Shown: one piece after another, positions 54,063 through 63,112 of the stretch
How positions within the stretch are numbered: the first letter of the stretch is position 1
Layout of the letters: each line of letters begins with the position of its first letter
Assembly: GCF_022369515.1 (NCBI RefSeq)
Contig: NZ_CP059724.1
Coordinates: 1,364,001 to 1,428,000 of the forward strand
Reading direction: 5' to 3'
Source: Paenibacillus sp. 19GGS1-52
Lineage (GTDB): Bacteria; Bacillota; Bacilli; Paenibacillales; Paenibacillaceae
DNA length: 64,000 nt
Made by a program: the position numbers and the translations under genes
The notes under the pieces: model-generated
Seen by the model: the letters and a program-made list of their open reading frames with translations, nothing else
Told to the model about the DNA's origin: nothing
The model's database searches: none

Positions 54063-55961
54063 ATGAACAAGAAAAAATACGGGCCTGTAAGAGCTCCCTT
54101 CTATATTGTATTGGGTCTGCTGTGTTTGAAGCTGCTGCTGCTGAGATTCCTGTTCTTTGATATGATCGCCTGGGAATGGATTGGGGCGGAGATCGCACCA
54201 GTGCTCCTGTTGATGGGGATATTGGCTGTCATTACACCTGCCAGGATCAAAACGGCTGTCTACTGGATCTTTAATGGGGTGCTAACGCTATTGCTGTTCG
54301 CGGCAAGTGTCTATTACAATCATTTTGGTTCGGTGCCGACTTATCAGGCTTTGACAGAGCTTGACCAGGTATTTCAGGTGAAGGAGAGTGTGAAATCGAC
54401 GATTCAAAGAATTGATTATTTGTTCTTCATTGATTTCGTAGCTCTTATCATTGTGCTTGCTGTACGCAGATGGAAACGAGGACCGGCCGTTTCACGTGAG
54501 CGATATATTTCACCGCGAGCGCGGAGAACCCATTTAATTGTCATTCTGGTGGCTATTATTGGGGGTTCCTCGCTCTCGGCATACACGATCCATGCTTCCC
54601 AAGGGATTACGAACGAGCTTGTGCAAGCGGAAAGCAGTGGATTTCTGAACTATGAGGTAGTGGCGGCGATTAGAGCCAATGAAGATAGAGGTTTGATAGG
54701 CACAGGGGATATTAAGGAAACGATAGCGAAGGTTAACGAACTTGAAGCCACCTATTCGTATAGTGCTAAACCAGTGGGCACAACCCCGGATTATTTTGGC
54801 TCGCAAAAGGGTAAAAATGTAATAGTAATTCAAATGGAAGCTTTTCAGAACTTTCCGTTGCACCAATCACTAGATGGTCAGGAGCTGACACCTGTGCTGA
54901 ATAAGCTTGCTGGAGAGGGTTTTTATTTCCCGCATGTGTTCCAGCAGATTGGTCCAGGCAATACGTCTGACGCTGAATTTATGAGCAATACATCGATTTA
55001 TCCGATCGCGACGCTGGCTATGTCATCGGGGTTTGGGGACAGGGAGCTACCCAGCCTGCCGCGGTTGCTGCGGGATAAGGGCTATGAGGCATATACCTTT
55101 CATGTGAACAAGGTGAGCTTCTGGAATCGCAACGAGCTATATCCAGCACTTGATTTCAACGGTTATTATGACAAGGATTACTATAAGAATGACCATTTTA
55201 ATGCCTTTGGCGCTTCCGACGAGCAGCTGTATATTACAGGTGTGGAGAAGCTCGCGGAGCAGCAGAAGAAGGGCATACCTTTTTATGCGCAGATGGTCAC
55301 AGCTTCCAGCCATCATCCTTTTAAAATTCCAGATTCCTTCAAAAAAATAACGATGCCCGATGATTTGAAAGATACCATGCTGGGTGATTATCTGACAGCT
55401 ATTAATTACACGGATTATGCTATCGGTACGTTAATCGATGGACTGAAGAAAAACGGCCTGTGGGACAATACAGTGCTGGTAATGTACGGTGATCATTTTG
55501 GCCTGCAGCCTAAGGATGTTCCGCCGGAGCAGGTGGAGAAAGCACTTGGTATCCAGTATGATGCACGGATTAGCCGCTTTAATATTCCGCTGATTGTACA
55601 TGTGCCGGGAATGGTGGAAGGGAAAGTAGTGAACAGAACGGGTGGACAACTGGATGTTCTCCCTACTATTGCCAACCTGTTGGGTGTATCCTTACAAGGG
55701 GAAGGTTTTACAGCGTTTGGGCATGACTTGCTCAATATTGATCGTAATGTAGTAGGGATGCGTTATTATTCGCCGACGGGCACCTTTTTCAACGATGACA
55801 TTATGTTTGTGCCCGGCAAAGAGTTCCAGGATGGTGAGGCGGTCTCGCTTACTACATTGGCACCGGTGGCCGATTTCAGTAAATATAAAAATGATTACGA
55901 TTATATATTGAAGCTAATGAAGTTGTCTGATGAATATGTAAAGCTGCTTCCGCAGCGGTAA
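54063..55961 (+). CDS. ltaS: Lipoteichoic acid synthase family protein (LtaS-type)
   Basis: A 632-residue membrane enzyme. Five hydrophobic segments in the first 190 residues are followed by an extracellular sulfatase-fold domain. VIVIQMEAFQNFPL provides the metal Glu; GPGNTSDAEFMSN carries the catalytic Thr; VMYGDHFG and MVTASSHHPF follow. It polymerises glycerol phosphate from phosphatidylglycerol. Its own promoter precedes it, and a membrane protein gene follows 9 bp later. Which LtaS paralogue this is cannot be told. Confidence 0.92.
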   Translation: MNKKKYGPVRAPFYIVLGLLCLKLLLLRFLFFDMIAWEWIGAEIAPVLLLMGILAVITPARIKTAVYWIFNGVLTLLLFAASVYYNHFGSVPTYQALTELDQVFQVKESVKSTIQRIDYLFFIDFVALIIVLAVRRWKRGPAVSRERYISPRARRTHLIVILVAIIGGSSLSAYTIHASQGITNELVQAESSGFLNYEVVAAIRANEDRGLIGTGDIKETIAKVNELEATYSYSAKPVGTTPDYFGSQKGKNVIVIQMEAFQNFPLHQSLDGQELTPVLNKLAGEGFYFPHVFQQIGPGNTSDAEFMSNTSIYPIATLAMSSGFGDRELPSLPRLLRDKGYEAYTFHVNKVSFWNRNELYPALDFNGYYDKDYYKNDHFNAFGASDEQLYITGVEKLAEQQKKGIPFYAQMVTASSHHPFKIPDSFKKITMPDDLKDTMLGDYLTAINYTDYAIGTLIDGLKKNGLWDNTVLVMYGDHFGLQPKDVPPEQVEKALGIQYDARISRFNIPLIVHVPGMVEGKVVNRTGGQLDVLPTIANLLGVSLQGEGFTAFGHDLLNIDRNVVGMRYYSPTGTFFNDDIMFVPGKEFQDGEAVSLTTLAPVADFSKYKNDYDYILKLMKLSDEYVKLLPQR

Positions 55962-55970
55962 GGGGAGAGC

Positions 55971-57392
55971 ATGAAAAGACTGGTTAAACCGCAAAATCTC
56001 ATAGTCCTTGCTGGCTGTGGGCTCATTATTTATCTGCTGTTCTTCCGGCCTTTTATTGGAGTCGCCGATAACGGGGATTTCCTGCGTATGATGAACACGA
56101 TCGGACTGAACTATTACGATGCAGCTGAGACATATGCTGACCGCTTTTTCAGCTTCAGCCATTCCCGTTTTTCCTATGAGAATTTGTTTAAGGGATTCTA
56201 TCCTTCCTCACAGATTCTGCTAGTGCTGGTGCCAAGACTGATTGGCGGGTTATTCCACGGCAGCTATTTTGATATCCGTCTGCTAGGAACAGTCTACGCG
56301 CTGCTGCTGCTGGCGGCTACCTGGCTGCTCGTTAAGCATAATGCCCGCGGCTCCTATATCACAGGTCTGCTGCTAGGTGCTGCCCTATTGTTCGTATTCT
56401 ATGATATTGGCTATTTGACCTATTTTAACTCCCTGTTTGGAGAACCCGTGTCGATGGTATTTATGCTGCTGACGTTTGCGCTCGGCTTGAGACTTACAAG
56501 CCAGGAGAAGCCAACAACCAAGGGGTTGACGTTGTTCTTCATAGCGGTGCTCTTTCTAATTTGCTCCAAAATTCAGAACGCGCCAATTGGTATTGCTTTT
56601 GCTCTGATCTTCCTGCGGTTTGCGACGCTTAAAGGTGCGGGTAATTGGAGAAAGCTGGCACTGCGGTTCTCTGTAGCCGTGTGTCTGGTCTCTGTTATTA
56701 TGTACGTGGCCGCGCCTAAAGAGCTGAAGCATATTAACCTCTATCAGACGGTATTCTTTGGTATTCTAAACGAATCGCCAGATGTTCGGGGAGATCTGCA
56801 GGATCTGGGGTTGCCGGAGCGGCTGGAGGTTCTGGCGGGAACGAATTATTTTCAGAGTGATACAGTAATCAAGCAAAATGATCCTTCACTAGAGCCAGAT
56901 TTCTATGACCGGGTTTCGCATAAGGACGTATTGTTCTTCTATTTGAAGCATCCGAATCGCTTAATAAATAATATGAAATATGCAGCAAGCAATAGCATGT
57001 CCATTCGTCCTTATTATCTTGGCAACTATGAGTTGGGGGAGCATAAACCGGTAGGGGCATTATCCTATACGTACAGTGCTTGGAGCCAGTTTAAAAATAA
57101 TCATATCCCACATACACTTGGCTTTTTAGTCATTTTTTACTTGGTGTATTTTGCCGGGGCGTTATTCCAGTATTTCCGCAGTAAAGAGCTTCGCGGACGG
57201 ATTGCAGGTGAGCTGCTGATGTTGCTCGGGCTAATCGGAATATTCTCCTTTTTGGTACCGATCCTTGGGGACGGTCGAGCTGATATCGGCAAGCATTTAT
57301 TCTTGTTCAATGTATGTTTTGATATGATGGTCGTGGTTATATTTGGTTTTATTTTACAAAAAATGGTTGGAATAGGAAAGCACAGATCCTAA
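55971..57392 (+). CDS. Polytopic membrane protein, possible GT-C type glycosyltransferase
   Basis: 473 residues with about ten to eleven hydrophobic segments and an early extracytoplasmic loop with DNGDFLRMMN. Acidic residues in the first loop and the overall layout resemble GT-C enzymes that use lipid-linked sugars, but I cannot assign a family. It begins 9 bp after ltaS with AAGGGGAGAGC, so the two are probably co-transcribed. This suggests modification of lipoteichoic acid (inference). Confidence 0.7.
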   Translation: MKRLVKPQNLIVLAGCGLIIYLLFFRPFIGVADNGDFLRMMNTIGLNYYDAAETYADRFFSFSHSRFSYENLFKGFYPSSQILLVLVPRLIGGLFHGSYFDIRLLGTVYALLLLAATWLLVKHNARGSYITGLLLGAALLFVFYDIGYLTYFNSLFGEPVSMVFMLLTFALGLRLTSQEKPTTKGLTLFFIAVLFLICSKIQNAPIGIAFALIFLRFATLKGAGNWRKLALRFSVAVCLVSVIMYVAAPKELKHINLYQTVFFGILNESPDVRGDLQDLGLPERLEVLAGTNYFQSDTVIKQNDPSLEPDFYDRVSHKDVLFFYLKHPNRLINNMKYAASNSMSIRPYYLGNYELGEHKPVGALSYTYSAWSQFKNNHIPHTLGFLVIFYLVYFAGALFQYFRSKELRGRIAGELLMLLGLIGIFSFLVPILGDGRADIGKHLFLFNVCFDMMVVVIFGFILQKMVGIGKHRS

Positions 57393-57435
57393 GAATGATA
57401 GGTTTCACAATATCCTTTATTCTTATGTGCTTTCG
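57376..57435 (+). terminator. Long hairpin at the end of the ltaS operon
   Basis: GAAAGCACA..TAAGAAT pairs with ATTCTTATGTGCTTTC. The centre contains GATAGGTTTCAC, shared with the dispersed repeat at 35036. No clear T-run, so termination is uncertain. Confidence 0.5.
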
Positions 57436-57546
57436 GTAGTTTTATCAATTGACCACTCTTCAATAATAGAATACAATGTTGTTTGGAACTTTAGTAAATA
57501 AATAGAAAATGACTTTAAAAGAGTCTCATTCTATAAGGAGACCGCT

Positions 57547-57720
57547 ATGAGTACTGATGATCATCGGGATAAAATTGAGCAGGCCCGGCGGGAGCTCAAT
57601 AGATTAGCATTAGAGTTTGGAATGAGTGATTCAAGAGTGCTTCGCCAATCTATAAAACTAGATGCTCTCATAAATGAGTATATTGATGTCAGCACAGATA
57701 AGGATAGCCAACTGTTTTAG
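57547..57720 (+). CDS. Spo0E-like aspartyl-phosphate phosphatase (57 aa)
   Basis: A 57-residue peptide. An N-terminal helix (HRDKIEQARRELNRLALEFG) is joined by a short loop to a second helix containing S-x-x-LD-x-LI (QSIKLDALINEY), the signature of Spo0E-like phosphatases. These dephosphorylate Spo0A-P and delay sporulation. AAGGAG lies six bases before the ATG. A terminator follows at 57797. Confidence 0.88.
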   Translation: MSTDDHRDKIEQARRELNRLALEFGMSDSRVLRQSIKLDALINEYIDVSTDKDSQLF

Positions 57721-57796
57721 AGAAGGACGTTGTACATAGGTCGAGCTAGCATGGCAAGTCAAAGGGAATGAAGGCGGACAATAGAACGGAAGCTTG

Positions 57797-57838
57797 AAAC
57801 AGCCAGTCTCCAAGTAACAGGGGGACTGGCTGTTTTTC
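57797..57838 (+). terminator. Terminator after the Spo0E-like gene
   Basis: AAACAGCCAGTC pairs with GACTGGCTGTTT, followed by TTTCT. Confidence 0.88.
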
Positions 57839-57870
57839 TAACTTTTAGAGTTATAAGAATAGAAATCTCG

Positions 57871-58626
57871 TCACTCTTCTCCCAGTAGCTCGTGCAGCAT
57901 ATTCTCTCGGTTATTCATGAACGCTTTGGTCACGGTATAATGCTCTGTTTCCTCCAAAGCGACGGAACGGATACTCTCTCCTTCCAGTAGGAAGATTTCT
58001 GCACCGGGGTAGGACATTAGAATGGGCGAATGGGTAGCAATGATAAATTGCGAATGCTGCTGCACGAGCTCATGCATGCGCACGAGTAGCGACATTTGCC
58101 GCAGAGGGGATAAAGCTGCCTCTGGTTCATCGAGAATGTAGAGGCCACGGCCCCCAAAGCGGTGTAAGAACGCTGCGAAAAAGGACTCACCATGGGACTG
58201 CTCGTGCAGAGACTTGCCGCCGTAGGAGTTTCTGAGGGGCGGATAGGAACCGGGCTCCGCATCCAATTGATCAATATAAGTGGCTACATTATAATAGCTC
58301 TCCGCACGTAGGAAGAAGCCATCTCTCGGACGTTTGACCCCCCTGGCAATTCTGAAAAACTCATATAACCCCGAATGCGAGGATTTCGTATTAAAGGAGA
58401 AATTAAGTGTCCCTCCCTCAGGGTTAAACCCCCAGGCTGCAGCGACTCCTTCAAGTAAGGTGGACTTCCCCGTGCCATTCTCTCCTACAAAAAAGGTAAC
58501 CTGTTTCTCAAACATAAGCCGCTCCAGAGAACGAATCACAGGCAAATTAAATGGATAATCGTGAAACGAAGGAACCTTATCACGAAGCAGTTCTGCATGG
58601 CGCAGGTACAGCAAGCTGTTATTCAT
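57871..58626 (-). CDS. AAA family ATPase (AAA_21, ABC-type fold)
   Basis: A 251-residue stand-alone ATPase. Walker A is FFVGENGTGKST, a signature-like HGESFFAAF, Walker B LYILDEPEAALSP and the H-loop IIATHSPIL. It has no membrane domain. Relatives occur both as housekeeping proteins and in defence systems (Old/RecF-like). No partner gene is adjacent here, so a defence role is not supported. The ribosome binding site is GGAGGAAGC. Confidence 0.85.
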   Translation of the reverse strand: MNNSLLYLRHAELLRDKVPSFHDYPFNLPVIRSLERLMFEKQVTFFVGENGTGKSTLLEGVAAAWGFNPEGGTLNFSFNTKSSHSGLYEFFRIARGVKRPRDGFFLRAESYYNVATYIDQLDAEPGSYPPLRNSYGGKSLHEQSHGESFFAAFLHRFGGRGLYILDEPEAALSPLRQMSLLVRMHELVQQHSQFIIATHSPILMSYPGAEIFLLEGESIRSVALEETEHYTVTKAFMNNRENMLHELLGEE

Positions 58627-58670
58627 TGCTTCCTCCTCATCACTTCGGATAATTATTTCGGGTACCGTCC

Positions 58671-58702
58671 ATTAAAGGAAGGCGAAGCCGTTTCTTTTTA
58701 AT
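58671..58702. repeat. Hairpin related to the bipartite dispersed repeat
   Basis: ATTAAA..GGAAGGC and GCCGTTTCTTTTTAAT pair around GAA. GCGAAGCCGTTTCTT is shared with 35118-35132. The remaining gap 58703-58916 shows only a GCATATAGTT word at 58878-58887. Confidence 0.4.
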
Positions 58703-58916
58703 GATAACAGAATTTGTAAACTTTCTGAAAGGGTTATCTCCTACTTCCAGAATAATAATCCACTAGACTTCCGTGGATAGATTCTAGAAAGGTTCGGGCA
58801 AGCCGGGCGTAAGACAGGGGACATCAGCCAATTTCGGTCAGTTACAGACAGATGTCCATGAGGCGGATGCTGACTCCGCATATAGTTATACTGTCTTGAG
58901 AATATGACGGGGCAGG

Positions 58917-60014
58917 GTGAAGGCCGTGAGAGTAAAGAAGAGAGAAAAACGTCCACGGGAATACCGTGACGGTTATCAGGATGGATATCATCTAGGCAGG
59001 TGCGAAGCAGTGCAGCGGACGAATTCCATGAATGTGGAGGCATGCCGGACACTGAAGCTGATGTATGTTCCTCAAGGGTTTGAGGCCATTGACGCAGGTG
59101 TAGCAGAGGCTTTGCGGCAGCTCGTAAGCGAGCTTGTAATTAGCACTCCGGAAGATATGCTGGAAATCGCAGCGCGGGAGTTGCCGGATGCTGTACTGGT
59201 CATGAATGGGCTGCATGTGTTCCCGGAGAACCATTTAGATCAGATTTCGGAAATGCGTAAGCTGGGGATTAGAACGGCAATTTGGTTTGTAGATGATCCC
59301 TATTTTACAGAGTTTACTTCAGTCATTTGCAAGCATTACGATTACGTATTCACGCATGAACTGGGTTGTGTAGATTGGTATCGATCCCTTGGAGTGGTGT
59401 CCGTTCATTACTTGCCGCTGTGTGTTAATCCCAAAATGTTCTATCCGCGACGCACAGGACCCCAATATAAATACGACATTGTGTTTATCGGAAATGCTTT
59501 TCGTAACCGGACGGAGTTGTTTGATAAGCTTGCCCCTTTTCTTAGCAGTAAAAAAGTGCTTATCGCCGGAGGATTCTGGGAACGACTGGCGACTTATGAC
59601 CAATTGTCTCCCTTTATCAGCAACGGCTTTATTCCGCCGGAGGAGACAGCCAATTACTACAGCGGTGCCAAGTTAGTCATCAATATTCACCGTCCGTGGG
59701 GGGCGGGACAGGATAACCGGAACTCGTTCGATCTTCCCTCGCGTTCTATTAATCCTCGCACTTATGAGATCAGTGCTTGCGGTACCATGCAGCTTACGGA
59801 CGTCCGGGACGATCTGGGGAACTATTACCGGCCTGGCTATGATCTAGACACTTTTGGCTCTGCAGAGGAGCTGCAGTCCAAAATTGAATACTATCTGGAG
59901 CATGAAAAAGAGCGCCGTCTGTTCGCTTTACGGGGGTTGCGTACGACGCTGCTGCATCATACATTTACCGCGCGTCTACCTCATTTGCTGAATGTTATAA
60001 CTGCACATGAATGA
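58917..60014 (+). CDS. CgeB-like spore maturation glycosyltransferase, copy 1
   Basis: 365 residues. A basic start (VRVKKREKRPREYRDG) runs into DGYQDGYHLGR, a G-Y-x-x-G-Y-x-x-G motif. Then come the CgeB core: AVLVMNGLHVFPE, TAIWFVDDPYF, YDYVFTHELGCVDWY, VHYLPLCVNPKMFYP, DIVFIGNAFRNR and the C-terminal NPRTYEISACGTMQLTD. CgeB proteins take part in outer spore glycosylation in Bacillus. GTG start; GTG at 58926 is an alternative. The paralogue follows 30 bp later. Confidence 0.88.
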   Translation: MKAVRVKKREKRPREYRDGYQDGYHLGRCEAVQRTNSMNVEACRTLKLMYVPQGFEAIDAGVAEALRQLVSELVISTPEDMLEIAARELPDAVLVMNGLHVFPENHLDQISEMRKLGIRTAIWFVDDPYFTEFTSVICKHYDYVFTHELGCVDWYRSLGVVSVHYLPLCVNPKMFYPRRTGPQYKYDIVFIGNAFRNRTELFDKLAPFLSSKKVLIAGGFWERLATYDQLSPFISNGFIPPEETANYYSGAKLVINIHRPWGAGQDNRNSFDLPSRSINPRTYEISACGTMQLTDVRDDLGNYYRPGYDLDTFGSAEELQSKIEYYLEHEKERRLFALRGLRTTLLHHTFTARLPHLLNVITAHE

Positions 60015-60044
60015 AATTTAATACGAGATAAAGGAGCGATACGT

Positions 60045-61178
60045 ATGGAAAACCAATTTATATTACCTACTCCCCCGCTGCCTCTGACAACTGCAGAAGA
60101 AGAAAAGCTGCGGGGACGGTTAACTGGCTTTAAGGGTGGATATGATGAAGGCTATTTGCGGGGAAGGTTGGCTATTTTGGATGGGCGGCCAGAAGCACCA
60201 CTACCAGTACGTAATATTCACGTCATGTATGTTGCCTCGGGAAAAGGGTATCCCTATTCACCGCTGGATGACGCAGTTCTCTTTGCAATTCAGAGGTTGG
60301 CAGCTCAGGTCACGATCACCGATGTGCGTCAGAATTTAGTGGAACTTGCTGCGGCGCAGCGACCAGATTTAGTGCTGGTTCTAGACGGTATGGATTTACC
60401 ACTTGAACAAATTGCATCATTGCGAGCTTCGGGCATCAAGACAGCGATTTGGCTGACGGATGATCCCTACTATACCGACTTCACTATGAAAATTGTCATG
60501 CACTACGATTATGTGTTTACACTTGAACGCAATTGTATTGATTTCTACAAGGGGCTGGGCTGTTCCGAAGTGCATTATTTGCCCTTTGCTGCTCATCGGG
60601 AGCATTACCGTCCAACCACGACCCGCTCACCTATAAATCGGGATGTCAGCTTTATCGGTTCTGCTTACTGGAATCGGGTAAACTTCTTCCGCGAGATTCT
60701 GCCGGAGCTGATGAGCTACAACACTGTGATTAACGGAATTTGGTGGGATCGCCTGCCGGAGGCCCCGCTGTATGGTGAACGCATAGAGATTGGCAAGTGG
60801 ATGTCACCGCAAGAGACGGCCGTAACCTACAGTGGCTCCAAAATTGTCATTAACCTGCACCGTTCCCATATTGACGAGGTCGCCAATAACAATAGCCTGT
60901 TAATACCTGCGGTTTCACCGAATCCGCGCACCTTTGAAATTGCGGCAAGTGGCACGCTGCAGCTGTGCGATGCGAGAGATGATATGGGTTCCTTCTATAA
61001 ACCGGGTGAAGAAATTGAGACGTTTGCCAGCCCGAAGGAAATGATGGATAAAATCAGTTACTATCTGACGCATGAGGAGGAACGCCGGGCCATTGTACTG
61101 CGTGCCTATGAGCGCACTCTGAAGGATCATACGTATATCAAACGCCTGGATCAATTGTTTTCCATTATTTACGGTTAG
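60045..61178 (+). CDS. CgeB-like spore maturation glycosyltransferase, copy 2
   Basis: 377 residues, paralogous to the preceding gene along its length (AIWLTDDPYYTDF, YDYVFTLERNCIDFY, VHYLPFAAHREHY, DVSFIGSAYWNR, NPRTFEIAASGTLQLCDARDD). It also opens with the motif GGYDEGYLRGR but lacks the basic leader. AAAGGAG precedes the ATG. The pair probably adds sugars in sequence or forms a complex (inference). Confidence 0.88.
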   Translation: MENQFILPTPPLPLTTAEEEKLRGRLTGFKGGYDEGYLRGRLAILDGRPEAPLPVRNIHVMYVASGKGYPYSPLDDAVLFAIQRLAAQVTITDVRQNLVELAAAQRPDLVLVLDGMDLPLEQIASLRASGIKTAIWLTDDPYYTDFTMKIVMHYDYVFTLERNCIDFYKGLGCSEVHYLPFAAHREHYRPTTTRSPINRDVSFIGSAYWNRVNFFREILPELMSYNTVINGIWWDRLPEAPLYGERIEIGKWMSPQETAVTYSGSKIVINLHRSHIDEVANNNSLLIPAVSPNPRTFEIAASGTLQLCDARDDMGSFYKPGEEIETFASPKEMMDKISYYLTHEEERRAIVLRAYERTLKDHTYIKRLDQLFSIIYG

Positions 61179-61302
61179 TCCAGTTGTGGAGAATGGGCAA
61201 AAAAGGAATTGTGCGCTTAACGGGGGACAGGTGTCGTGCCGCATCTGCACACACTCAATATACTGAAGTACCGGATTCACGGCACTTGCCTGTTCGTTCC
61301 AA

Positions 61303-61520
61303 GGCTTCGTAAAACTAAGCGCATGCTTTCGAAGCAAGTTTTACTGCGAAGTAGCACAGAGCAGGTTGGCTTCGTAAAACTAAGGGTATGCTTTCGAAGC
61401 AAGTTTTACTGCGAAGTAACACAGAGCAGGTTGGCTTCGTAAAACTAAGGGTATGCTTTCGAAGCAAGTTTTACTGCGAAGTAACACAGAGCAGGTTGGC
61501 TTCGTAAAACTTTTAAGGAG
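61303..61520 (+). repeat. Tandem 65-bp leader repeats (about 3.25 copies) before the GT4 gene
   Basis: Copies start at 61303, 61368 and 61433; a fourth begins at 61498 and runs into TTTTAAGGAGG. Copies 2 and 3 are identical; copy 1 differs at a few bases. Each contains CTTCGTAAAACT, GCTTTCGAAGC and AAGTTTTACTGCGAAG, so CTTCGTAAAACT can fold on AGTTTTA-GCGAAG. It is the tandem form of the leader at 8771 and 33851. The 61179-61302 part of the gap shows nothing. Confidence 0.85.
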
Positions 61521-61524
61521 GTGA

Positions 61525-61608
61525 ATGGCTGCTCCAGATCCTTGTAAAGGAGCGCCAAGACGCCATGGCCGACAAAGCAACAATTGTCCTCTTTTCCCAT
61601 GTTTCTAA
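61525..61608 (+). CDS. Possible leader peptide overlapping the GT4 start
   Basis: The best ribosome binding site of the leader (TTTTAAGGAGGTGA) serves the ATG at 61525, which opens a 27-codon frame (MAAPDPCKGAPRRHG...). It is out of frame with the GT4 gene and ends 44 bp inside it. The GT4 ATG at 61565 has a second, more distant AAAGGAG. Translation of one could affect the other. It may equally be fortuitous. Confidence 0.3.
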   Translation: MAAPDPCKGAPRRHGRQSNNCPLFPCF

Positions 61609-63112
61609 TACACACAGCATTACTGGCGCGGAGAAGCTGCTGCTGTTCTTTGCCCGGGAGCTATCCCTATATTTCAACTGTATTCTTGTGGCTCCCCAGG
61701 AAGGTAAACTGACACGCCAGGCCCGCAAATTCGGCTTGAATATTCAGCTGATGTCAATTCCACTTGTGTATGGAATTTACACTCCTTATGCAGGACTGGA
61801 GGCGGATGTGCGTAAGTTCCAGGAAAGCAAGGAGTATCACGAACTGACAGATTGGTTGGCAGTTATGCGTCCAGCGTTCATTATTACTAGCACCTGTGTG
61901 CATTTACTGCCGGCACTAGCGGCAAAGTTGCTTCATATTCCGGTGGTATGGAAAATATCAGAGACGATTACGGAGAATGAGTATACCTCAATAAGTGTGG
62001 ATTTGATTCATCGCAATAGCGACGAGATTCTTGCTATTTCGCAGACAACTGCAGCCTGTTTTCCAGAGTATATACGGGAGAGTAAGGTTACTCAAATTCC
62101 CCCTTCCTGGAATGATCAAGAGATGATGGTTGAGGCATGGAGCAAGCTGCGGGGCGAGCGGCGGAGGGAGCTGAAGGTACGGCCGGAGGAGCCGCTTATC
62201 GGATATATATCTTCCTTCATCAATAAGGAAAAGGGCTTGGAGCATTTCGTGAAAATGGCAGTCTTCGTGTCAGCCGTTCATCCGAAGTCTAAATATCTTG
62301 TTATCGGTACACCCGGTGACAAGAGTTATTATGAACGCTGTGTGCGTAAGGTGAAGCTGGAAGGACTAACCTCCCGTTTCAAGTTTGTTGGATATGAAGA
62401 GTGTCTTCCGGCTGCTTATTGTGCCATGGATGTGCTGGTCGTACCCAGCCTCATTCGCGAAGGTTTCGGCATGACTGCCATGGAAGGTATGTCCTTCGGC
62501 AAGCCTGTAGTGGCTTATGATTCCGGTGGGTTGCGCGAAATTTTGCATACTGTAGGCTGTGGCGATTATCTTGTGCCTGCAGAGAATATTGAAATGCTGG
62601 CCGAAAGGGTAAATACCCTGCTGGCCGCACCGGGACTGGCGGCGGCCATAGGTGCTCAGGCCCGCGAGTACGTCAATCTTATCTACGGGCCGGTGGCTTA
62701 CCGGGCCCGCATGCTTGGTCTGGCGGAGCGGTGGAGCCTCCGCTACTGCACTGCACTGCCCCAGCTTGCGGGTCCCCCCGCAGCGGTGGCAGTGCCAGAC
62801 CCGCCCGTTGGCGAAGCCACGGGCGAGAGCAAGCCCGCAGCACCGGCGGCACCGCAGCCGCGCAAGGGCAGTGCACGCCGCGCCGCCCGGCTGCGGCGCG
62901 GCAAGCTCCGGCGCGGCAAGCTCCGGCGCGGCAGGCTGCGCCGCGCCAAGTCTCGGGCGCGCCGGGGCGAGCGCCCGAGGGCTGTGCGCCGCGCGGCGCG
63001 CAAGCGGCGCAGCGCGGTTGCAGCCCGGCGGCGGGGCACCGCCAGGGGCAAACGGGCGCGCGGCGGCGTTCGCCGGGGGCGCCGCGCCGGAAGCCGCCGC
63101 AAGGCGGCTTAA
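61565..63112 (+). CDS. GT4 glycosyltransferase with long Arg-rich C-terminal tail
   Basis: 515 residues. Residues 1-370 are a GT-B fold: TIVLFSHVSNTHSITGAEKLLL, a donor domain with IGYISSFINKEKGLEHFV, VVPSLIREGFGMTAMEGMSFGKPVVAYDSGGLREI. A Pro/Ala linker leads to about 85 residues dominated by Arg, Ala and Gly (RRGKLRRGKLRRGRLRR). The tail is encoded by extremely GC-rich, repetitive DNA (62860-63112), unlike the first part, which suggests repeat expansion. The tail may bind anionic polymers or target the spore surface (inference). Confidence 0.9.
   Translation: MADKATIVLFSHVSNTHSITGAEKLLLFFARELSLYFNCILVAPQEGKLTRQARKFGLNIQLMSIPLVYGIYTPYAGLEADVRKFQESKEYHELTDWLAVMRPAFIITSTCVHLLPALAAKLLHIPVVWKISETITENEYTSISVDLIHRNSDEILAISQTTAACFPEYIRESKVTQIPPSWNDQEMMVEAWSKLRGERRRELKVRPEEPLIGYISSFINKEKGLEHFVKMAVFVSAVHPKSKYLVIGTPGDKSYYERCVRKVKLEGLTSRFKFVGYEECLPAAYCAMDVLVVPSLIREGFGMTAMEGMSFGKPVVAYDSGGLREILHTVGCGDYLVPAENIEMLAERVNTLLAAPGLAAAIGAQAREYVNLIYGPVAYRARMLGLAERWSLRYCTALPQLAGPPAAVAVPDPPVGEATGESKPAAPAAPQPRKGSARRAARLRRGKLRRGKLRRGRLRRAKSRARRGERPRAVRRAARKRRSAVAARRRGTARGKRARGGVRRGRRAGSRRKAA

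Noticed and set aside
57871..58626. Defence-system ATPase
   Set aside because: The ATPase has no adjacent nuclease, TOPRIM or other effector gene, so a defence role is not supported.
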